NCBI GenBank assembly: GCA_023251435.1
Contig: JAHEYU010000013.1
Coordinates: forward strand, 35,285-99,284
DNA from: Bacteroidota bacterium
GTDB taxonomy: Bacteria; Bacteroidota; Bacteroidia; Bacteroidales; Prolixibacteraceae
Length of the DNA: 64,000 nucleotides
Reading direction: 5' to 3'
Position numbers and translations under genes: made by a program. The notes under the pieces are model-generated. The model was not told the origin of the DNA and did not search any database. It worked only from the letters and a program-made list of their open reading frames with translations. Positions 26,269 through 36,096 of the stretch are shown here, one piece after another (positions within the stretch are counted from its first letter, which is position 1; every line of letters starts with the position of its first letter).

Positions 26269-28455
26269 TTAGTTGCTTACGCCATCGCACGAAGGAATTC
26301 CAACTCCTCCGTTATCATGATATTCTTTCAACACATTAGCATCCTGATGGTGCCAATTGGGGAAATCATCAACTCGTTGCATGGTCATCCCATCGTACAT
26401 TTGATCCATCAAATTTGAATATTTCATCCACCAGCAGTATGCCTTTGCCAGGGATATAGTTACCTCTGCAGGTTTACCTGCCTTTTTGTCGGTTGCAGCG
26501 CGAATTTTAAAGGCATAATAAATGGTAAGATACGACATGGCTTTAATGTTGTTGATCGTTACGCCAAACTCGGTGTTAGGATTAATGGTTGTTATATCAA
26601 CAAGTTTTAAAGCTGCCAGAGCATCTGCCTCAATTTCGTCGGCAACCTGATAGGTGCTTATTTTTCCATTGCAGTTATTTTCTGCACTGTTTGCGAAGCC
26701 GCATAACGATGATCCTGGCGACACGTTACTCGAATTGAACTTATCAATAGTCACGAAACTGTTAGAACTTCTACCAGAATGGCAAGCTTCGGGCCACCAA
26801 TGAAAGTCGAGATTTAAGTTTCCTGCTATCAATTCCGACATTTTAGGAATTCCACTTGAAGCTTTTTTCCAGGCATCGAACAGACTTGTCGAAGATATAT
26901 CCTGATATTTTAAAGCCATGTAGTTTTTAAAAACATCGTCCGGGGTATTGGGATTGTACGAAAGTCTTCCCATTAGCATAAACATATACCATTGGCGTTT
27001 AACCTCCAGAATGCCTTGTGATACACTGTTTTTGCTGAAAAACGAACGTGTTGGGCTAAATCCGTCAGAGCCCATATAGAAACCTTTTAAATAGCTTGTT
27101 TTACCGGGCATGCCATTAATATAGGCACGAACAAAAGCTGGATCGCCCCAATTGTGATAATAAAAATCGTCGTTGCGAACGGTAAACCAAGTTTTTAAGT
27201 TATTGGAAGTAAGATCTGATTGGTCGTTGCCATCCCACCATGTTGGCGTCGGACATGCATACATGTGAGCCTGAGAGTATTTAAACGACATGCAAAAATC
27301 GACATTTGGGAGTGTGAAAAGCGGTTGAAATACTCCTTTTAAATCAGAAAGTTTTGTGAAATGAAAACGATGGATAAAACCAAGTTTACGGTTGGGATTA
27401 AGAAGCGCATAATCGTAAACTGCCTTTCCATAGGTTTCCCATAAAAACTTTTCGTTGGCAACAACGTCTCTGGTCATTTTCTCGCCTGCGGTAATCCCAA
27501 AACCATCTAAATCGGGATATGTTTCCAGCAATTTTTTCATGCTTTTGTACATGTATTTTAATGTTGCCGGATTATCAATTTTACTGGTGATGCCATATTT
27601 GTCGGTTGCGCCATAAGTAAACAGGTTCCAATTAAAGAAGTAAAATTCGAATCCCCGGGCATGTGCGTAAGCCATTACCTTTTTCCAGAAATCAATTTTC
27701 TGATCCATGGTCATGGTTTTCGTAAATCCATTAAATCCGGTTACGTTTTGTATTGCAACATCCGGGTATTCATCCATTTTAACAAGTGAAGTAAAGGGAT
27801 GGCAAAGCCATAACGAAACCACATTGTAGCGGTTTCGCGCCATTTCGTCGAACCATTCGGTCCAATAACTCATATCCCAGATATTTGAAATTGCATTTTT
27901 ATAGGAAATACCTTCGAAAGTTCCATTGTCGTGTTTGCCGTAGGTTGGATTATTCGCATCTAATGGATAGTTGAGTTTTATCCCCCTTTTCAAGATTGCC
28001 GGAGCTTCCTGATTATTGTAAGTCCCAGAAAAATCGTTGAACTTGATGTTTTCAGCAATTTGTAATCCACCATACATAGCTCCGTTGGCATCGCCACCAA
28101 GAACCCAGTAAGACTTTTGCGGTTTTGAAGTTGTATGCAAGCCGTATGCCTGTTCGCCTAATCCGGTTGGGATTTTTTCACCTTGAGACGATAGTAATTT
28201 TGCAGCAGTTTTATCAGATGCCAAAGCAATTACCACCTTTTTGTTCTTATACGACTTTTTGAGAGAGCCGATCGGAAGCATTTCGACTGTATAGTTTTTA
28301 GACTCCAACGCTGCTTTTACATCTGTAGCTGCAAATTTTATTTGAGCCACATTCGAATCAAAAAATACACCTACAGTTTCGGCTAAAACTATTGCTGGTA
28401 AAGCAAGAACCACAATACTTATTGTGCAAATACGCACCATCCATTTTTTTAGCAT
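26269..28455 (-). CDS. Alpha-glucuronidase-like exported enzyme, paralogue 5
   Basis: 728 residues with a signal peptide ending V-L-A-E-T-V-G. Closest to paralogue 4 (G-I-L-E-V-K-R-Q-W-Y, N-V-T-G-F-N-G, H-A-R-G-F-E-F) but with L-C-H-P-F-T-S-L-V and G-F-G-I-T-A-G-E. Its first residues, M-L-K then V-R-I-C-T, resemble those of paralogue 1, hinting at recombination between paralogues at their signal-peptide ends. It follows a 207-base gap and a candidate promoter, so it may start the transcript that reads through paralogue 4, GH43 and paralogue 3. Confidence 0.78.
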   Translation of the reverse strand: MLKKWMVRICTISIVVLALPAIVLAETVGVFFDSNVAQIKFAATDVKAALESKNYTVEMLPIGSLKKSYKNKKVVIALASDKTAAKLLSSQGEKIPTGLGEQAYGLHTTSKPQKSYWVLGGDANGAMYGGLQIAENIKFNDFSGTYNNQEAPAILKRGIKLNYPLDANNPTYGKHDNGTFEGISYKNAISNIWDMSYWTEWFDEMARNRYNVVSLWLCHPFTSLVKMDEYPDVAIQNVTGFNGFTKTMTMDQKIDFWKKVMAYAHARGFEFYFFNWNLFTYGATDKYGITSKIDNPATLKYMYKSMKKLLETYPDLDGFGITAGEKMTRDVVANEKFLWETYGKAVYDYALLNPNRKLGFIHRFHFTKLSDLKGVFQPLFTLPNVDFCMSFKYSQAHMYACPTPTWWDGNDQSDLTSNNLKTWFTVRNDDFYYHNWGDPAFVRAYINGMPGKTSYLKGFYMGSDGFSPTRSFFSKNSVSQGILEVKRQWYMFMLMGRLSYNPNTPDDVFKNYMALKYQDISSTSLFDAWKKASSGIPKMSELIAGNLNLDFHWWPEACHSGRSSNSFVTIDKFNSSNVSPGSSLCGFANSAENNCNGKISTYQVADEIEADALAALKLVDITTINPNTEFGVTINNIKAMSYLTIYYAFKIRAATDKKAGKPAEVTISLAKAYCWWMKYSNLMDQMYDGMTMQRVDDFPNWHHQDANVLKEYHDNGGVGIPSCDGVSN

Positions 28456-28520
28456 GTCTTTTTGAGTATTAATTTATAAATTCATAAAAAGATCCCAGTG
28501 ATTTCCTATACTTTCAGAGG

Positions 28521-28528
28521 CAAAACTA
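28521..28528 (-). promoter_or_regulatory. Candidate Bacteroidota -7 promoter element upstream of paralogue 5
   Basis: The minus strand reads T-A-G-T-T-T-T-G, an exact match to T-A-N-N-T-T-T-G, about 65 bases before the ATG at 28455 and inside a 207-base gap after the DUF362 gene. The -33 region is poor. It would separate the array of glucuronidase-like genes from the upstream transcript. Confidence 0.4.
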
Positions 28529-28662
28529 TCAGAATTAAACCTATCTAAGGGATTGATTTATTCCATTTTGGTCAACAGATCGGTACAAGTTGTTTAATCT
28601 GGATTCGAAATAAGAAAAACGGCTGTCACGGGTATCAACGACCAATCTATTGATAGTTTATT

Positions 28663-30303
28663 TTACAATTGAGCAGAAATTAATTCTATTCCCTTCTTTT
28701 TACCTAAGTTTCGTGAATATTTCCGGTCTTTTGCGTTGTTCCAGTGTTCGTGAACGCCTAGACTTTTAAGTGGTGTCCCATCGTTTTCCGGGTCGTATTT
28801 TGTACCTGATGGCGGATTATTTGCCATTGCACACTCTAAAAACTGATTGTCCTGATGACCGTTAAAACATGGGTTGCCAGTAATAAGGTTGGGCTCGCTG
28901 GCAATAAAATCGTAAACCACCGATTCGAGAGCAACCGGATCCTGCGACATAAGTAAACTCGAAAACCAGTCGTCGTTAAATGTAGACCACTTCGCTACCG
29001 GTAAAGTCTGATTGATGGAGGTGAAAAGCCCATCAGCAAGGTATAAAAACGATTTATTGTAGATTGTTTTATGCCCCATTAAAACAGGTGCTGAATGAGG
29101 ATCATTCAATTTGTTTGGAGTTTCATAATCCCAAAGAGCAAAAGCATGCAATGGATGTGGTGCAAATACAGATTTTTGAATATGCCAAACCGCACCAAAA
29201 TGGTTTTTAGCTACCGAAGTAATACCAAAAACACGATGTGGACGAGCGAGTGTATAATTAATCAAATAAGTAGCTTCGGAATATGACTTTGGCAAATACA
29301 TTTTAAACAACGAATCGCCCGGCATATTAAACCAAACTTCAGCAGTTGTGTCTGGTTTAGCTGTACGATAACCGGGAAGTGGTCGTGCCTCACGCTCTTC
29401 AATGGTAATTTTTGCATATTCGGGCGAACCATTGTTTCGTATTTTGTCGTTTATCTGTTCTCCAATGTAACGCGATGGGTCGGTGAGAATAATATCATCG
29501 CCCGATACTCCTGCAACCTCTATCAATTGACGAACCAATGAATTGAGCATGTGCGGACTTGGATACCCCTGATTTTTCCATGGATCCGTGATATTATGAA
29601 TGGCATTCATATTGAGTTTTACCACAATTTTCTCACCCTTTACATATCCTTTTTTCCCGCGCCCATTCATTTCATTGTTGTATTCGAAGAGCTTTTCCCA
29701 TGACTCTTTATCGGTTTTTGCACCGGTAAGGTTTTGGAGTGTTTTCGAAATCATTTTATCGCATTCTAATTGCGATGTTGCCTTATCGTCCCACCACATT
29801 CCTGTTTTTTCGTCCCAGTTTGTTGCAGCAAAGTCCTGAGTCCAGGCGACTCTGCCGGGAAAAATTCCTTTAGCTTCGCCTTTGGGATTATTTGTACCAT
29901 CTGGTGTTATTAAGTTCGACTTAAAACCTACTATGAAATTTTGAAAAGTTGGCTCTGCAATACCAATGCCAACCGTTGCTAACAAAGCAATGCCACCTAT
30001 CCAGGCAAATGCCAGTTTTTTATTTATTTTATTTCGAATCTGATCGTAAACCACCATTGAGCTGATTGCGCCAAAAAGGTATAAAAGGAAACTTCCACCT
30101 ATAGTGACCGCCGCTTTTTGGCAAGGGTATTCGGCACGGGTGGGCTTTGGAATTACACGCACCAAAAACCATATAATTGCAGCAATACCAATTAATGGAA
30201 ATAAGATTTTACTGTACTTACCCGATTTTACACCAACTATCCGACCCGATTTTGGGCATCGTTTTAGAAACTTATTGCCCATATTTTCAAAAAATGGATT
30301 CAT
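28663..30303 (-). CDS. Membrane-anchored DUF362 protein
   Basis: 546 residues. Three hydrophobic segments occur in the first ~155 residues (about 33-52, 68-90 and 98-118), followed by a large soluble domain with T-D-P-S-R-Y-I-G-E-Q, K-N-H-F-G-A-V-W and a late D-P-V-A-L-E-S-V-V-Y-D-F, typical of DUF362. Family members often sit near iron-sulfur or PUL genes, but no function is settled, and no 4Fe-4S cysteine motif is visible in the soluble part. It leads the DUF1080/GH2 genes only by position (22 bases after the DUF1080 stop in transcription order). Confidence 0.82.
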   Translation of the reverse strand: MNPFFENMGNKFLKRCPKSGRIVGVKSGKYSKILFPLIGIAAIIWFLVRVIPKPTRAEYPCQKAAVTIGGSFLLYLFGAISSMVVYDQIRNKINKKLAFAWIGGIALLATVGIGIAEPTFQNFIVGFKSNLITPDGTNNPKGEAKGIFPGRVAWTQDFAATNWDEKTGMWWDDKATSQLECDKMISKTLQNLTGAKTDKESWEKLFEYNNEMNGRGKKGYVKGEKIVVKLNMNAIHNITDPWKNQGYPSPHMLNSLVRQLIEVAGVSGDDIILTDPSRYIGEQINDKIRNNGSPEYAKITIEEREARPLPGYRTAKPDTTAEVWFNMPGDSLFKMYLPKSYSEATYLINYTLARPHRVFGITSVAKNHFGAVWHIQKSVFAPHPLHAFALWDYETPNKLNDPHSAPVLMGHKTIYNKSFLYLADGLFTSINQTLPVAKWSTFNDDWFSSLLMSQDPVALESVVYDFIASEPNLITGNPCFNGHQDNQFLECAMANNPPSGTKYDPENDGTPLKSLGVHEHWNNAKDRKYSRNLGKKKGIELISAQL

Positions 30304-30325
30304 ACTTCTTGTTTTTATTTAAAAC

Positions 30326-31051
30326 TTAATTCACTGTAATCTGCTTTAAATCTGTTGACTTAGCATATTTAGCTGCATTTTTAGATATGATGCGAATGTT
30401 TTTAAAGTGAACCAACACATCTTTGTCTTTTACATCTCCACCTAACGAATGTATTTTTAAGGCGATGTAACCTTTCGAATATTTGTCATTTATCAGATTT
30501 GTTGATGGCACACCATTAAGCCAGACTTTGATGTTGTTTCCGATGGCTTCGATTCTAAAAGTGTTCCAGCCATTTGTTTTAAATGCCTGACGGGCCGGTT
30601 CATTTTTTGATAAATCGTACATCCATTTCCAGGTACCTCCAAAATCATCAAAAATTCCGCCAGTCCAATTCCGGGCAGTATTGTCAATTTTTATCTGGTA
30701 TCCATAAAGTCGTACTTTTGAGGTGTCCGCTTTTGCATCAACGCAACGAACCAATACACCGGTACTCCAGCCGGGAGCATCCATCTTAAAATCAACTTCA
30801 AGAATAAAATCGGAATATTTCTTTTTTGTGGTTACGAATGTATGTTCCTTCGTATTTACTTTTCGACGAATGACAATTTCATCCTTCTCGACGAATGCAT
30901 CGCCTTTATCGCCAACCATTTTCCATCCATTCAAGTTTTTTCCGTTAAACAGACTTTTCCAGGGAATATCATTTTGTGCAAATAATGATGGGGTTATAAA
31001 GAGCAGGAAAAAAACTAACAATAAGGAATTTAGAGTTATTTTGGATTTCAT
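30326..31051 (-). CDS. Exported DUF1080 (3-keto-glycoside hydrolase-like) protein
   Basis: 241 residues with a signal peptide ending L-F-A-Q-N (about residue 26). The rest is one concanavalin-like jellyroll with S-L-F-N-G-K-N-L-N-G-W-K, a-typical of the DUF1080 start, followed by E-V-D-F-K-M, G-V-L-V-R-C and the closing H-F-K-N-I-R-I. DUF1080 domains include 3-keto-disaccharide hydrolases but are also common in PULs without that chemistry. No GFO/IDH/MocA oxidoreductase that would make a 3-keto sugar is encoded in the window, so the substrate is unclear. Confidence 0.85.
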   Translation of the reverse strand: MKSKITLNSLLLVFFLLFITPSLFAQNDIPWKSLFNGKNLNGWKMVGDKGDAFVEKDEIVIRRKVNTKEHTFVTTKKKYSDFILEVDFKMDAPGWSTGVLVRCVDAKADTSKVRLYGYQIKIDNTARNWTGGIFDDFGGTWKWMYDLSKNEPARQAFKTNGWNTFRIEAIGNNIKVWLNGVPSTNLINDKYSKGYIALKIHSLGGDVKDKDVLVHFKNIRIISKNAAKYAKSTDLKQITVN

Positions 31052-31078
31052 TTTTTATGATTTTTTTATGATGATTCG

Positions 31079-33640
31079 TTAAAAATTCATCTCCACTTCT
31101 GTTGAATTTACTCCCTTTGCTTTTATGCTTGTTCCCTTAGCCGAATCTAAAATATTTATTTGTTTGGGTTCTCCCGGCAAAAGGTTAAAATAGTTGTCGT
31201 CGAACACCGCACCTGTGGCATCTGTGATGGTTAGAGCAACTTCTTTCACAAATTTGTCAGACTTTAAAACAATGCCATTCACTGTTTTTTCGATCTGAAT
31301 TGTAGCATCGGGTAAATTCAAAAACTTTTCAGTGTACAACAATTGTGAAACCGTTTGATTTCCAAATCTGCCGGTAAGGTATTCGTTGCGTTTTTGAATT
31401 TCTTCGAATTGAGTCAGGTCAAAAACCCTTTTTGCCTCACCGGCTTTTAATTCCACTTTTTGAGCCACACGCTTTGTCAACTTGCCACTGAAATTTCGAA
31501 GTTCAATAATCAACGAATCGTTAACCGTGGCCGAAGAATCGTTTACCAACCATGCACATATTTTCTCGGGAGTTTGTTCAAACGAAATCAAAATCGGTTC
31601 GCAGGCGCGTTTCAGAAAATAGTATGGTATTTTGGGTTCGAGATAATAATCGACAACGCTCATGTAAATCATTGGCCAGGTATCGTTGAACCGCCAGATT
31701 GCAGCTCCCCACGAACGGCGGTTGCCATCGGGCTGACCATCAACTACTCCACGGCGCGAACGCTCGTAACGCTCCTTGAGGTATTCGCCATGCGCGGATC
31801 CTGTAACCCTGCACAAATCATCGACATTCTGTATGTCGAGATAATCTTGTATGCGTCCCAATTTTTGCCATCCATTGCCTGTGGTATGGTATTCCCATCC
31901 CTCGGGCCAGCCAATTTTGCCAGGTTTATCGATCATATATTTAAAACCGGAAGGCCATAGCTCTTCCTCTGACATAAATTTTCGCATACTATTTACCGAA
32001 TATGGACTAACCATGCAAACTTCGGTAGTAAAGAGCGGAACTGTTGCCAAAGGCATAAAACGAATGGTGGCATAATCGTGCCAATCGCCTTCCAGTGGAG
32101 AGTTTCCGTTAAACCATTCTTCGCCTCCCCAAGGTGAACTTGGATGAAAAATCCGGAAAGGATCGTGCTTTTTTACCAATTCCGGCATTATATCTTCAAA
32201 TAATTCGCGCCCAAGCGGTGCCTTTTTGTTTTCGACACGTACTTTTTGACTTAAATAGTGCTCGTTGCCACCGCACCAAATAATAACAGAAGGATGATTG
32301 CGAAACCGTAAGATATTGTCGGTTATTTCGGTTCTGAAACTTTCTGCAAAACCTTTATAGTTCAAAGGAAACTGAATCCCAAAGCCGGTCATAAATTCCT
32401 GCCACACCAATATTCCACGACGGTCGCACTCATCGTAAAACCAATCGTCAGGCAGCGAACCTTCGCCCCAAACCCGCATAAAATTCATATTTCCGGCCTG
32501 GAAAATATCTAGAAGTTTCGATGCCCGCTGTTTATCCCAAACATGAGTCATCCCTTCGAGTGGAGCCCAGCAAGCTCCACGCATAAAAATCATTTGACCG
32601 TTTATTTTGAATCCGAAACGCGCCTCTCCGGTTTTTTCATCTTTTGTTATCAATTGAACCTCGCGTATGCCAACAGAAAAATCTTTTTTATCGATCTCTC
32701 CTTTTTTGTTGGTTAAACTAACAGTTAAATTATAGAGCAATGGCTTTCCGTGGGTGTAGGGTTGCCATAATTCAGGATTATCAAGGTTAATTGCAAATGA
32801 GTCGCACTTGTTTATAGTCTCTTTAGCAACAATTTTTCCTGAAGGAGAAACCAGCGAATAGCTAATTTTCGTGGTTCCTTCACCTTGAATATCAGGATTT
32901 ATTAAAATTTGTGCCTTGGTATAGTTATGGCTTAATGATGTTCTCACATAAACGTTGCCTAAGTAATTCTCTGCAGGTATGTCGAGATACACATTTTTAT
33001 AAATCCCCATTTTTTGAAAATTTGGACGCGCTCCGAGATACCCTGAAAAATCGCTTCCCGATTTCCGCAGATATTTAAAGGCTGCATTTTCACTTACACC
33101 TTCCTGCTTCACAATATCTTTGACGAATTTTGCGGGGGAATGAACAAAAACAGATAGCACATTGAGGCTTCCATCGTTTTTTAAATGGTTATTTACCTGA
33201 AAACGGAGTTTGTGGAACATATTTGCACACTCGCCAACTTTGTTTCCATTTAACCAGATATCGGCACGTGTGTCGATTCCATCGAAACACAGAAAAACAT
33301 CGCCTTTGTTTTTGGGCGTGGCGAAATGAGTGGCGTAAATCCAGTCCTTTTCGAAAACCCAGGTGCATTTTGTTGGGTTAGTTCCAATGTGCGGGTCTGG
33401 AATCAATCCTTTTGCATATAGTATATCCTGAACTTGTTGAGGCATGGTTGCTTTGTACCAATCCTCGCCGGGATTTTGAAAATCGTCAGGTATAGATTTT
33501 TCGAAATCAACTGTGGTTTTTGCTTCGCTTATGATCCAATTCGCATTGAGATTGATGAACTTTCTCATCTGGCCATGAACAGAATTGTAACCCCAAAAAG
33601 TCAGGAATGCTATCAGGAAAAATACTCCCGTTGATTTCAT
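31079..33640 (-). CDS. GH2-family beta-mannosidase/beta-glycosidase
   Basis: 853 residues with a signal peptide of about 23. Domain order is the standard GH2 one: sugar-binding jellyroll (about 40-215), immunoglobulin-like domain (about 220-335), TIM barrel (about 340-640) and beta domains to the end. E460 in C-G-G-N-E-H-Y is the acid/base and E540 in T-T-E-V-C-M the likely nucleophile. The W-C-G-G-N-E and D-E-C-D-R-R-G-I-L-V-W-Q-E-F motifs are typical of the beta-mannosidase/exo-glucosaminidase branch rather than beta-galactosidases. Exported, probably periplasmic, acting on non-reducing ends. Confidence 0.9.
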   Translation of the reverse strand: MKSTGVFFLIAFLTFWGYNSVHGQMRKFINLNANWIISEAKTTVDFEKSIPDDFQNPGEDWYKATMPQQVQDILYAKGLIPDPHIGTNPTKCTWVFEKDWIYATHFATPKNKGDVFLCFDGIDTRADIWLNGNKVGECANMFHKLRFQVNNHLKNDGSLNVLSVFVHSPAKFVKDIVKQEGVSENAAFKYLRKSGSDFSGYLGARPNFQKMGIYKNVYLDIPAENYLGNVYVRTSLSHNYTKAQILINPDIQGEGTTKISYSLVSPSGKIVAKETINKCDSFAINLDNPELWQPYTHGKPLLYNLTVSLTNKKGEIDKKDFSVGIREVQLITKDEKTGEARFGFKINGQMIFMRGACWAPLEGMTHVWDKQRASKLLDIFQAGNMNFMRVWGEGSLPDDWFYDECDRRGILVWQEFMTGFGIQFPLNYKGFAESFRTEITDNILRFRNHPSVIIWCGGNEHYLSQKVRVENKKAPLGRELFEDIMPELVKKHDPFRIFHPSSPWGGEEWFNGNSPLEGDWHDYATIRFMPLATVPLFTTEVCMVSPYSVNSMRKFMSEEELWPSGFKYMIDKPGKIGWPEGWEYHTTGNGWQKLGRIQDYLDIQNVDDLCRVTGSAHGEYLKERYERSRRGVVDGQPDGNRRSWGAAIWRFNDTWPMIYMSVVDYYLEPKIPYYFLKRACEPILISFEQTPEKICAWLVNDSSATVNDSLIIELRNFSGKLTKRVAQKVELKAGEAKRVFDLTQFEEIQKRNEYLTGRFGNQTVSQLLYTEKFLNLPDATIQIEKTVNGIVLKSDKFVKEVALTITDATGAVFDDNYFNLLPGEPKQINILDSAKGTSIKAKGVNSTEVEMNF

Positions 33641-33680
33641 AATTAGTTAGTTGGTTGGTTAGTTGTTTAGTCGACATTTG

Positions 33681-34583
33681 TTATTTTACCAATACCGGCT
33701 TTTTGCGTTTTATCAGCCGGATAGGAAAATTAGATGGGTCTACCAAATCAACTATGATATCACCGTTTGCACAATTTTGCACATCGCCCACAATTTTTGA
33801 TCCGCCGTAAACCATTCGTTTGGCCAATTTTTCAGGATCGTTGGTTGTGAAGGCAATGTGGCACTCCTGATGATTCATTTTGGCAAAGGTCATATCTACC
33901 TCTTTTTTTCCAAAAAGTTCCAGCGACATGCTTCTTGCAGCATCGCCCACATAAGGGACACGATAATTGCGGTAGTTATTTTTGGTAGTATCTATATCTT
34001 TCGACCACGGGATATTCAAATCCATGAATTCGACCATCCACAGAGCTGTAATTTTCTGATCGGGGGTATTGTAGGCAAAATGTTCGAACCGGATGGTGCT
34101 TTTTACCGGTTTCGCAAAAAATGGGTTTACACGGTGAATGAGCTGGGAGGTAAATCCATTGGGATCACGCACATTCATCACATAGTCGCCTACAAGGTTT
34201 CGGTAAAGTGCACCTTCCTGAACGCCTTTGTTTGCAAGCATTTTATCGGCCACCGCTTCAATGGTTTTATGGCCTTCAAAAGCCATGTGAAAAGCATCAA
34301 TATGAATATCAAAATAAGTATTCCTGATGTTCGGGATGGAACTTAGTTCGAGCATGAAATTATGGTCTTTGTCAGCCACATAAACCACCTCTTTATTTTT
34401 TGATGGCAAAATTTCGAGACCCACATTTTCGACATACCATTTGGCAGTTGCCTCTTTATCAGCAACATTAATCCGAAGGTGTTCGAACTTTACCGGTGAT
34501 AATATTTCCTTTTTATTTTGGGCAAATACCAAAACCGGAATAAAAAACAATGCGAATAAAGATGATTTAATAAATGAATTCAT
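33681..34583 (-). CDS. Exported two-module VOC (glyoxalase/dioxygenase-fold) protein
   Basis: 300 residues with a signal peptide ending V-F-A-Q (about residue 22). Two VOC-like modules follow: V-K-F-E-H-L-R-I-N-V (about 31-150) and I-R-F-E-H-F-A-Y-N-T (about 165-290), each with the D-P-x-x-F motif near its end (D-P-N-G-F and D-P-S-N-F). Possible metal ligands are the histidines in F-E-H and the acidic residue before the D-P motif. VOC proteins are usually cytoplasmic, so export is notable. It may be a lyase, isomerase or dioxygenase acting on a released sugar or aglycone. Confidence 0.8.
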   Translation of the reverse strand: MNSFIKSSLFALFFIPVLVFAQNKKEILSPVKFEHLRINVADKEATAKWYVENVGLEILPSKNKEVVYVADKDHNFMLELSSIPNIRNTYFDIHIDAFHMAFEGHKTIEAVADKMLANKGVQEGALYRNLVGDYVMNVRDPNGFTSQLIHRVNPFFAKPVKSTIRFEHFAYNTPDQKITALWMVEFMDLNIPWSKDIDTTKNNYRNYRVPYVGDAARSMSLELFGKKEVDMTFAKMNHQECHIAFTTNDPEKLAKRMVYGGSKIVGDVQNCANGDIIVDLVDPSNFPIRLIKRKKPVLVK

Positions 34584-34626
34584 ATTTCACAAGTTTTAGA
34601 ATTGGGTGTAGTTTTTTGTTGAATTA

Positions 34627-34665
34627 ATTCTGCTTCCGGCTAGCTATTGTAACCAGAAGCAGAAT
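34627..34665. other. Intergenic hairpin between RidA and VOC genes
   Basis: Arms 34627-34639 and 34653-34665 are inverted copies of 13 bases with one mismatch, separated by 13 bases. It sits just after the stop of the RidA gene. No T-run follows on the minus strand, so it could be an attenuator or a transcript-processing signal rather than a full terminator. Confidence 0.6.
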
Positions 34666-34677
34666 ATTGAAAGATGA

Positions 34678-35055
34678 TTAGACGATGGCAACAGCATCAA
34701 TCTCTACCAATGCATTTTTTGCCATTTTAGAGACTTCGACACAAGCTCTTGCAGGAGGATTGGCTGGAAAGTAAGTTGCATAAATTTTGTTCATTACATC
34801 AAAATCATTGAAATTCTGAAGGTAAACAGTGCATTTAACAACTTTTTCCATTGCACTACCGGCAGCTTCTATAATGGCTTTCAGATTATCGAGTACCTGT
34901 ATGGTTTGTTCTTCAATCGAAGAAGGAACCTGACCCGATACCGGATTAATAGGCAATTGTCCGGAGGTGAATAAAAAACCACTGGCTACAATACCCTGGT
35001 TGTAAGGTCCGATTGCTGCCGGAGATTGCTCGGTTCTAATAATTGATTTATTCAT
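34678..35055 (-). CDS. ridA: RidA-family enamine/imine deaminase
   Basis: 125 residues, usual for the Rid family. The core motifs G-P-Y-N-Q-G, S-G-Q-L-P-I and P-P-A-R-A-C-V-E-V are present; the arginine in A-R-A-C is the conserved imine-binding residue, followed by V-E-I-D-A-V. RidA hydrolyses reactive 2-aminoacrylate-type imines, and paralogues in catabolic operons act on related keto/enamine intermediates. Two bases separate it from the dehydrogenase stop, so they are co-transcribed. A housekeeping role cannot be excluded, but its location suggests a pathway-specific job. Confidence 0.9.
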   Translation of the reverse strand: MNKSIIRTEQSPAAIGPYNQGIVASGFLFTSGQLPINPVSGQVPSSIEEQTIQVLDNLKAIIEAAGSAMEKVVKCTVYLQNFNDFDVMNKIYATYFPANPPARACVEVSKMAKNALVEIDAVAIV

Positions 35056-35057
35056 TG

Positions 35058-36023
35058 TTATGGGTTTACAACGTTAACGGGTGATCCGATTATGAATGCA
35101 GCTAAATTATCGGCAGCAATATTCATCAGCCTTGAACGCGACTCTTTTGGCGCCCATGCAATGTGAGGGGTAATGATACAATTTTTAGCTTGTAACAATG
35201 GATTGCTCGCTGCAATTGGTTCTGCAGAAACTACGTCGACCGCAGCTCCTGCCACTTTCCCGCTGTTTAATGCATCGCAAAGGTCCTGCTCAACTACCAA
35301 TGGTCCGCGCGATGTGTTGATGATCATCACGCCATCTTTCATCCTGGCAATCGTATCTTTATTAATGATGCCCATCGTGCTGTCCATTAGCGGACAATGA
35401 AGCGAAATAAAATCAGATTGAGCCAGCAATTCGTCGAGTGAAACATATTTGCAGGTATCGCTTTCCAATGCCGGATTTTGATAGCTGTCGTAAGCCAGAA
35501 TGTTTAATCCGAAAGCTTGAGCCACTTTTGCGGTTGCCTGACCAATGCGTCCAAAGCCAATCAATCCCAAATTTTTACCTGCCAACTCAATCAATGGATA
35601 GTTCCAGAAACAGAAATCCACACAATTGGTCCAGTCGCCGTTTTTAACAGCTTCGGCATGAGCTCCAACATGGTGACATAATTCGAGCAGCAGCGCCATA
35701 GAAAACTGTGCAACCGCAGTAGTTCCATAGGTTGGAATATTGGTTACCTTAATTCCCAGCTCTTTTGCAGCAGCAGTATCTACCACATTGTATCCGGTGG
35801 CTAAAACACCAATGTATTTTACCGAGGGTACTTTTTCGAGTACCGCTTTTGGAAGCGGGGTTTTATTGGTAAAAATAACCTCCGCATCGCCAATGGTTTT
35901 GATTACATTTTCGGGAGCAAAACCGGTACGATCATGAACGGTAAGTTCGCCAAACTGTTTCACGCCATCCCAGTTCAAATCGCCTGGGTTTAAAGTATAT
36001 CCGTCTAATACTACAATTTTCAT
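35058..36023 (-). CDS. D-2-hydroxyacid dehydrogenase (glycerate dehydrogenase/hydroxypyruvate reductase type)
   Basis: 321 residues. NAD-binding motif G-F-G-R-I-G-Q (about 156-162); catalytic arginine in N-T-S-R-G, glutamate in S-A-E-P and histidine in P-H-I-A-W are all present. Sequence style is of HprA-like enzymes that reduce hydroxypyruvate to D-glycerate. The neighbouring glycerate kinase makes a D-glycerate route attractive: hydroxyacid to glycerate, then 2-phosphoglycerate. Cytoplasmic. The substrate could also be another 2-keto acid. Confidence 0.87.
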   Translation of the reverse strand: MKIVVLDGYTLNPGDLNWDGVKQFGELTVHDRTGFAPENVIKTIGDAEVIFTNKTPLPKAVLEKVPSVKYIGVLATGYNVVDTAAAKELGIKVTNIPTYGTTAVAQFSMALLLELCHHVGAHAEAVKNGDWTNCVDFCFWNYPLIELAGKNLGLIGFGRIGQATAKVAQAFGLNILAYDSYQNPALESDTCKYVSLDELLAQSDFISLHCPLMDSTMGIINKDTIARMKDGVMIINTSRGPLVVEQDLCDALNSGKVAGAAVDVVSAEPIAASNPLLQAKNCIITPHIAWAPKESRSRLMNIAADNLAAFIIGSPVNVVNP

Positions 36024-36034
36024 ATATAAATAAT

Positions 36035-36060
36035 TAGCCCCCTAACCCCTGAAGGTGGAA
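36035..36060. repeat. Short C-rich intergenic repeat
   Basis: The run T-A-G-C-C-C-C-C-T-A-A-C-C-C-C-T followed by G-A-A-G-G-T-G-G-A-A resembles a widespread intergenic element of Bacteroidota in which a C-run and G-run can pair. It lies in the 73-base gap after the stop of the TIM-barrel gene at 36097 in genome order. Function unknown; likely a degenerate copy. Confidence 0.5.
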
Positions 36061-36096
36061 TAGAGAGAGATTAATATTTCTTAATAACTAAATCGC

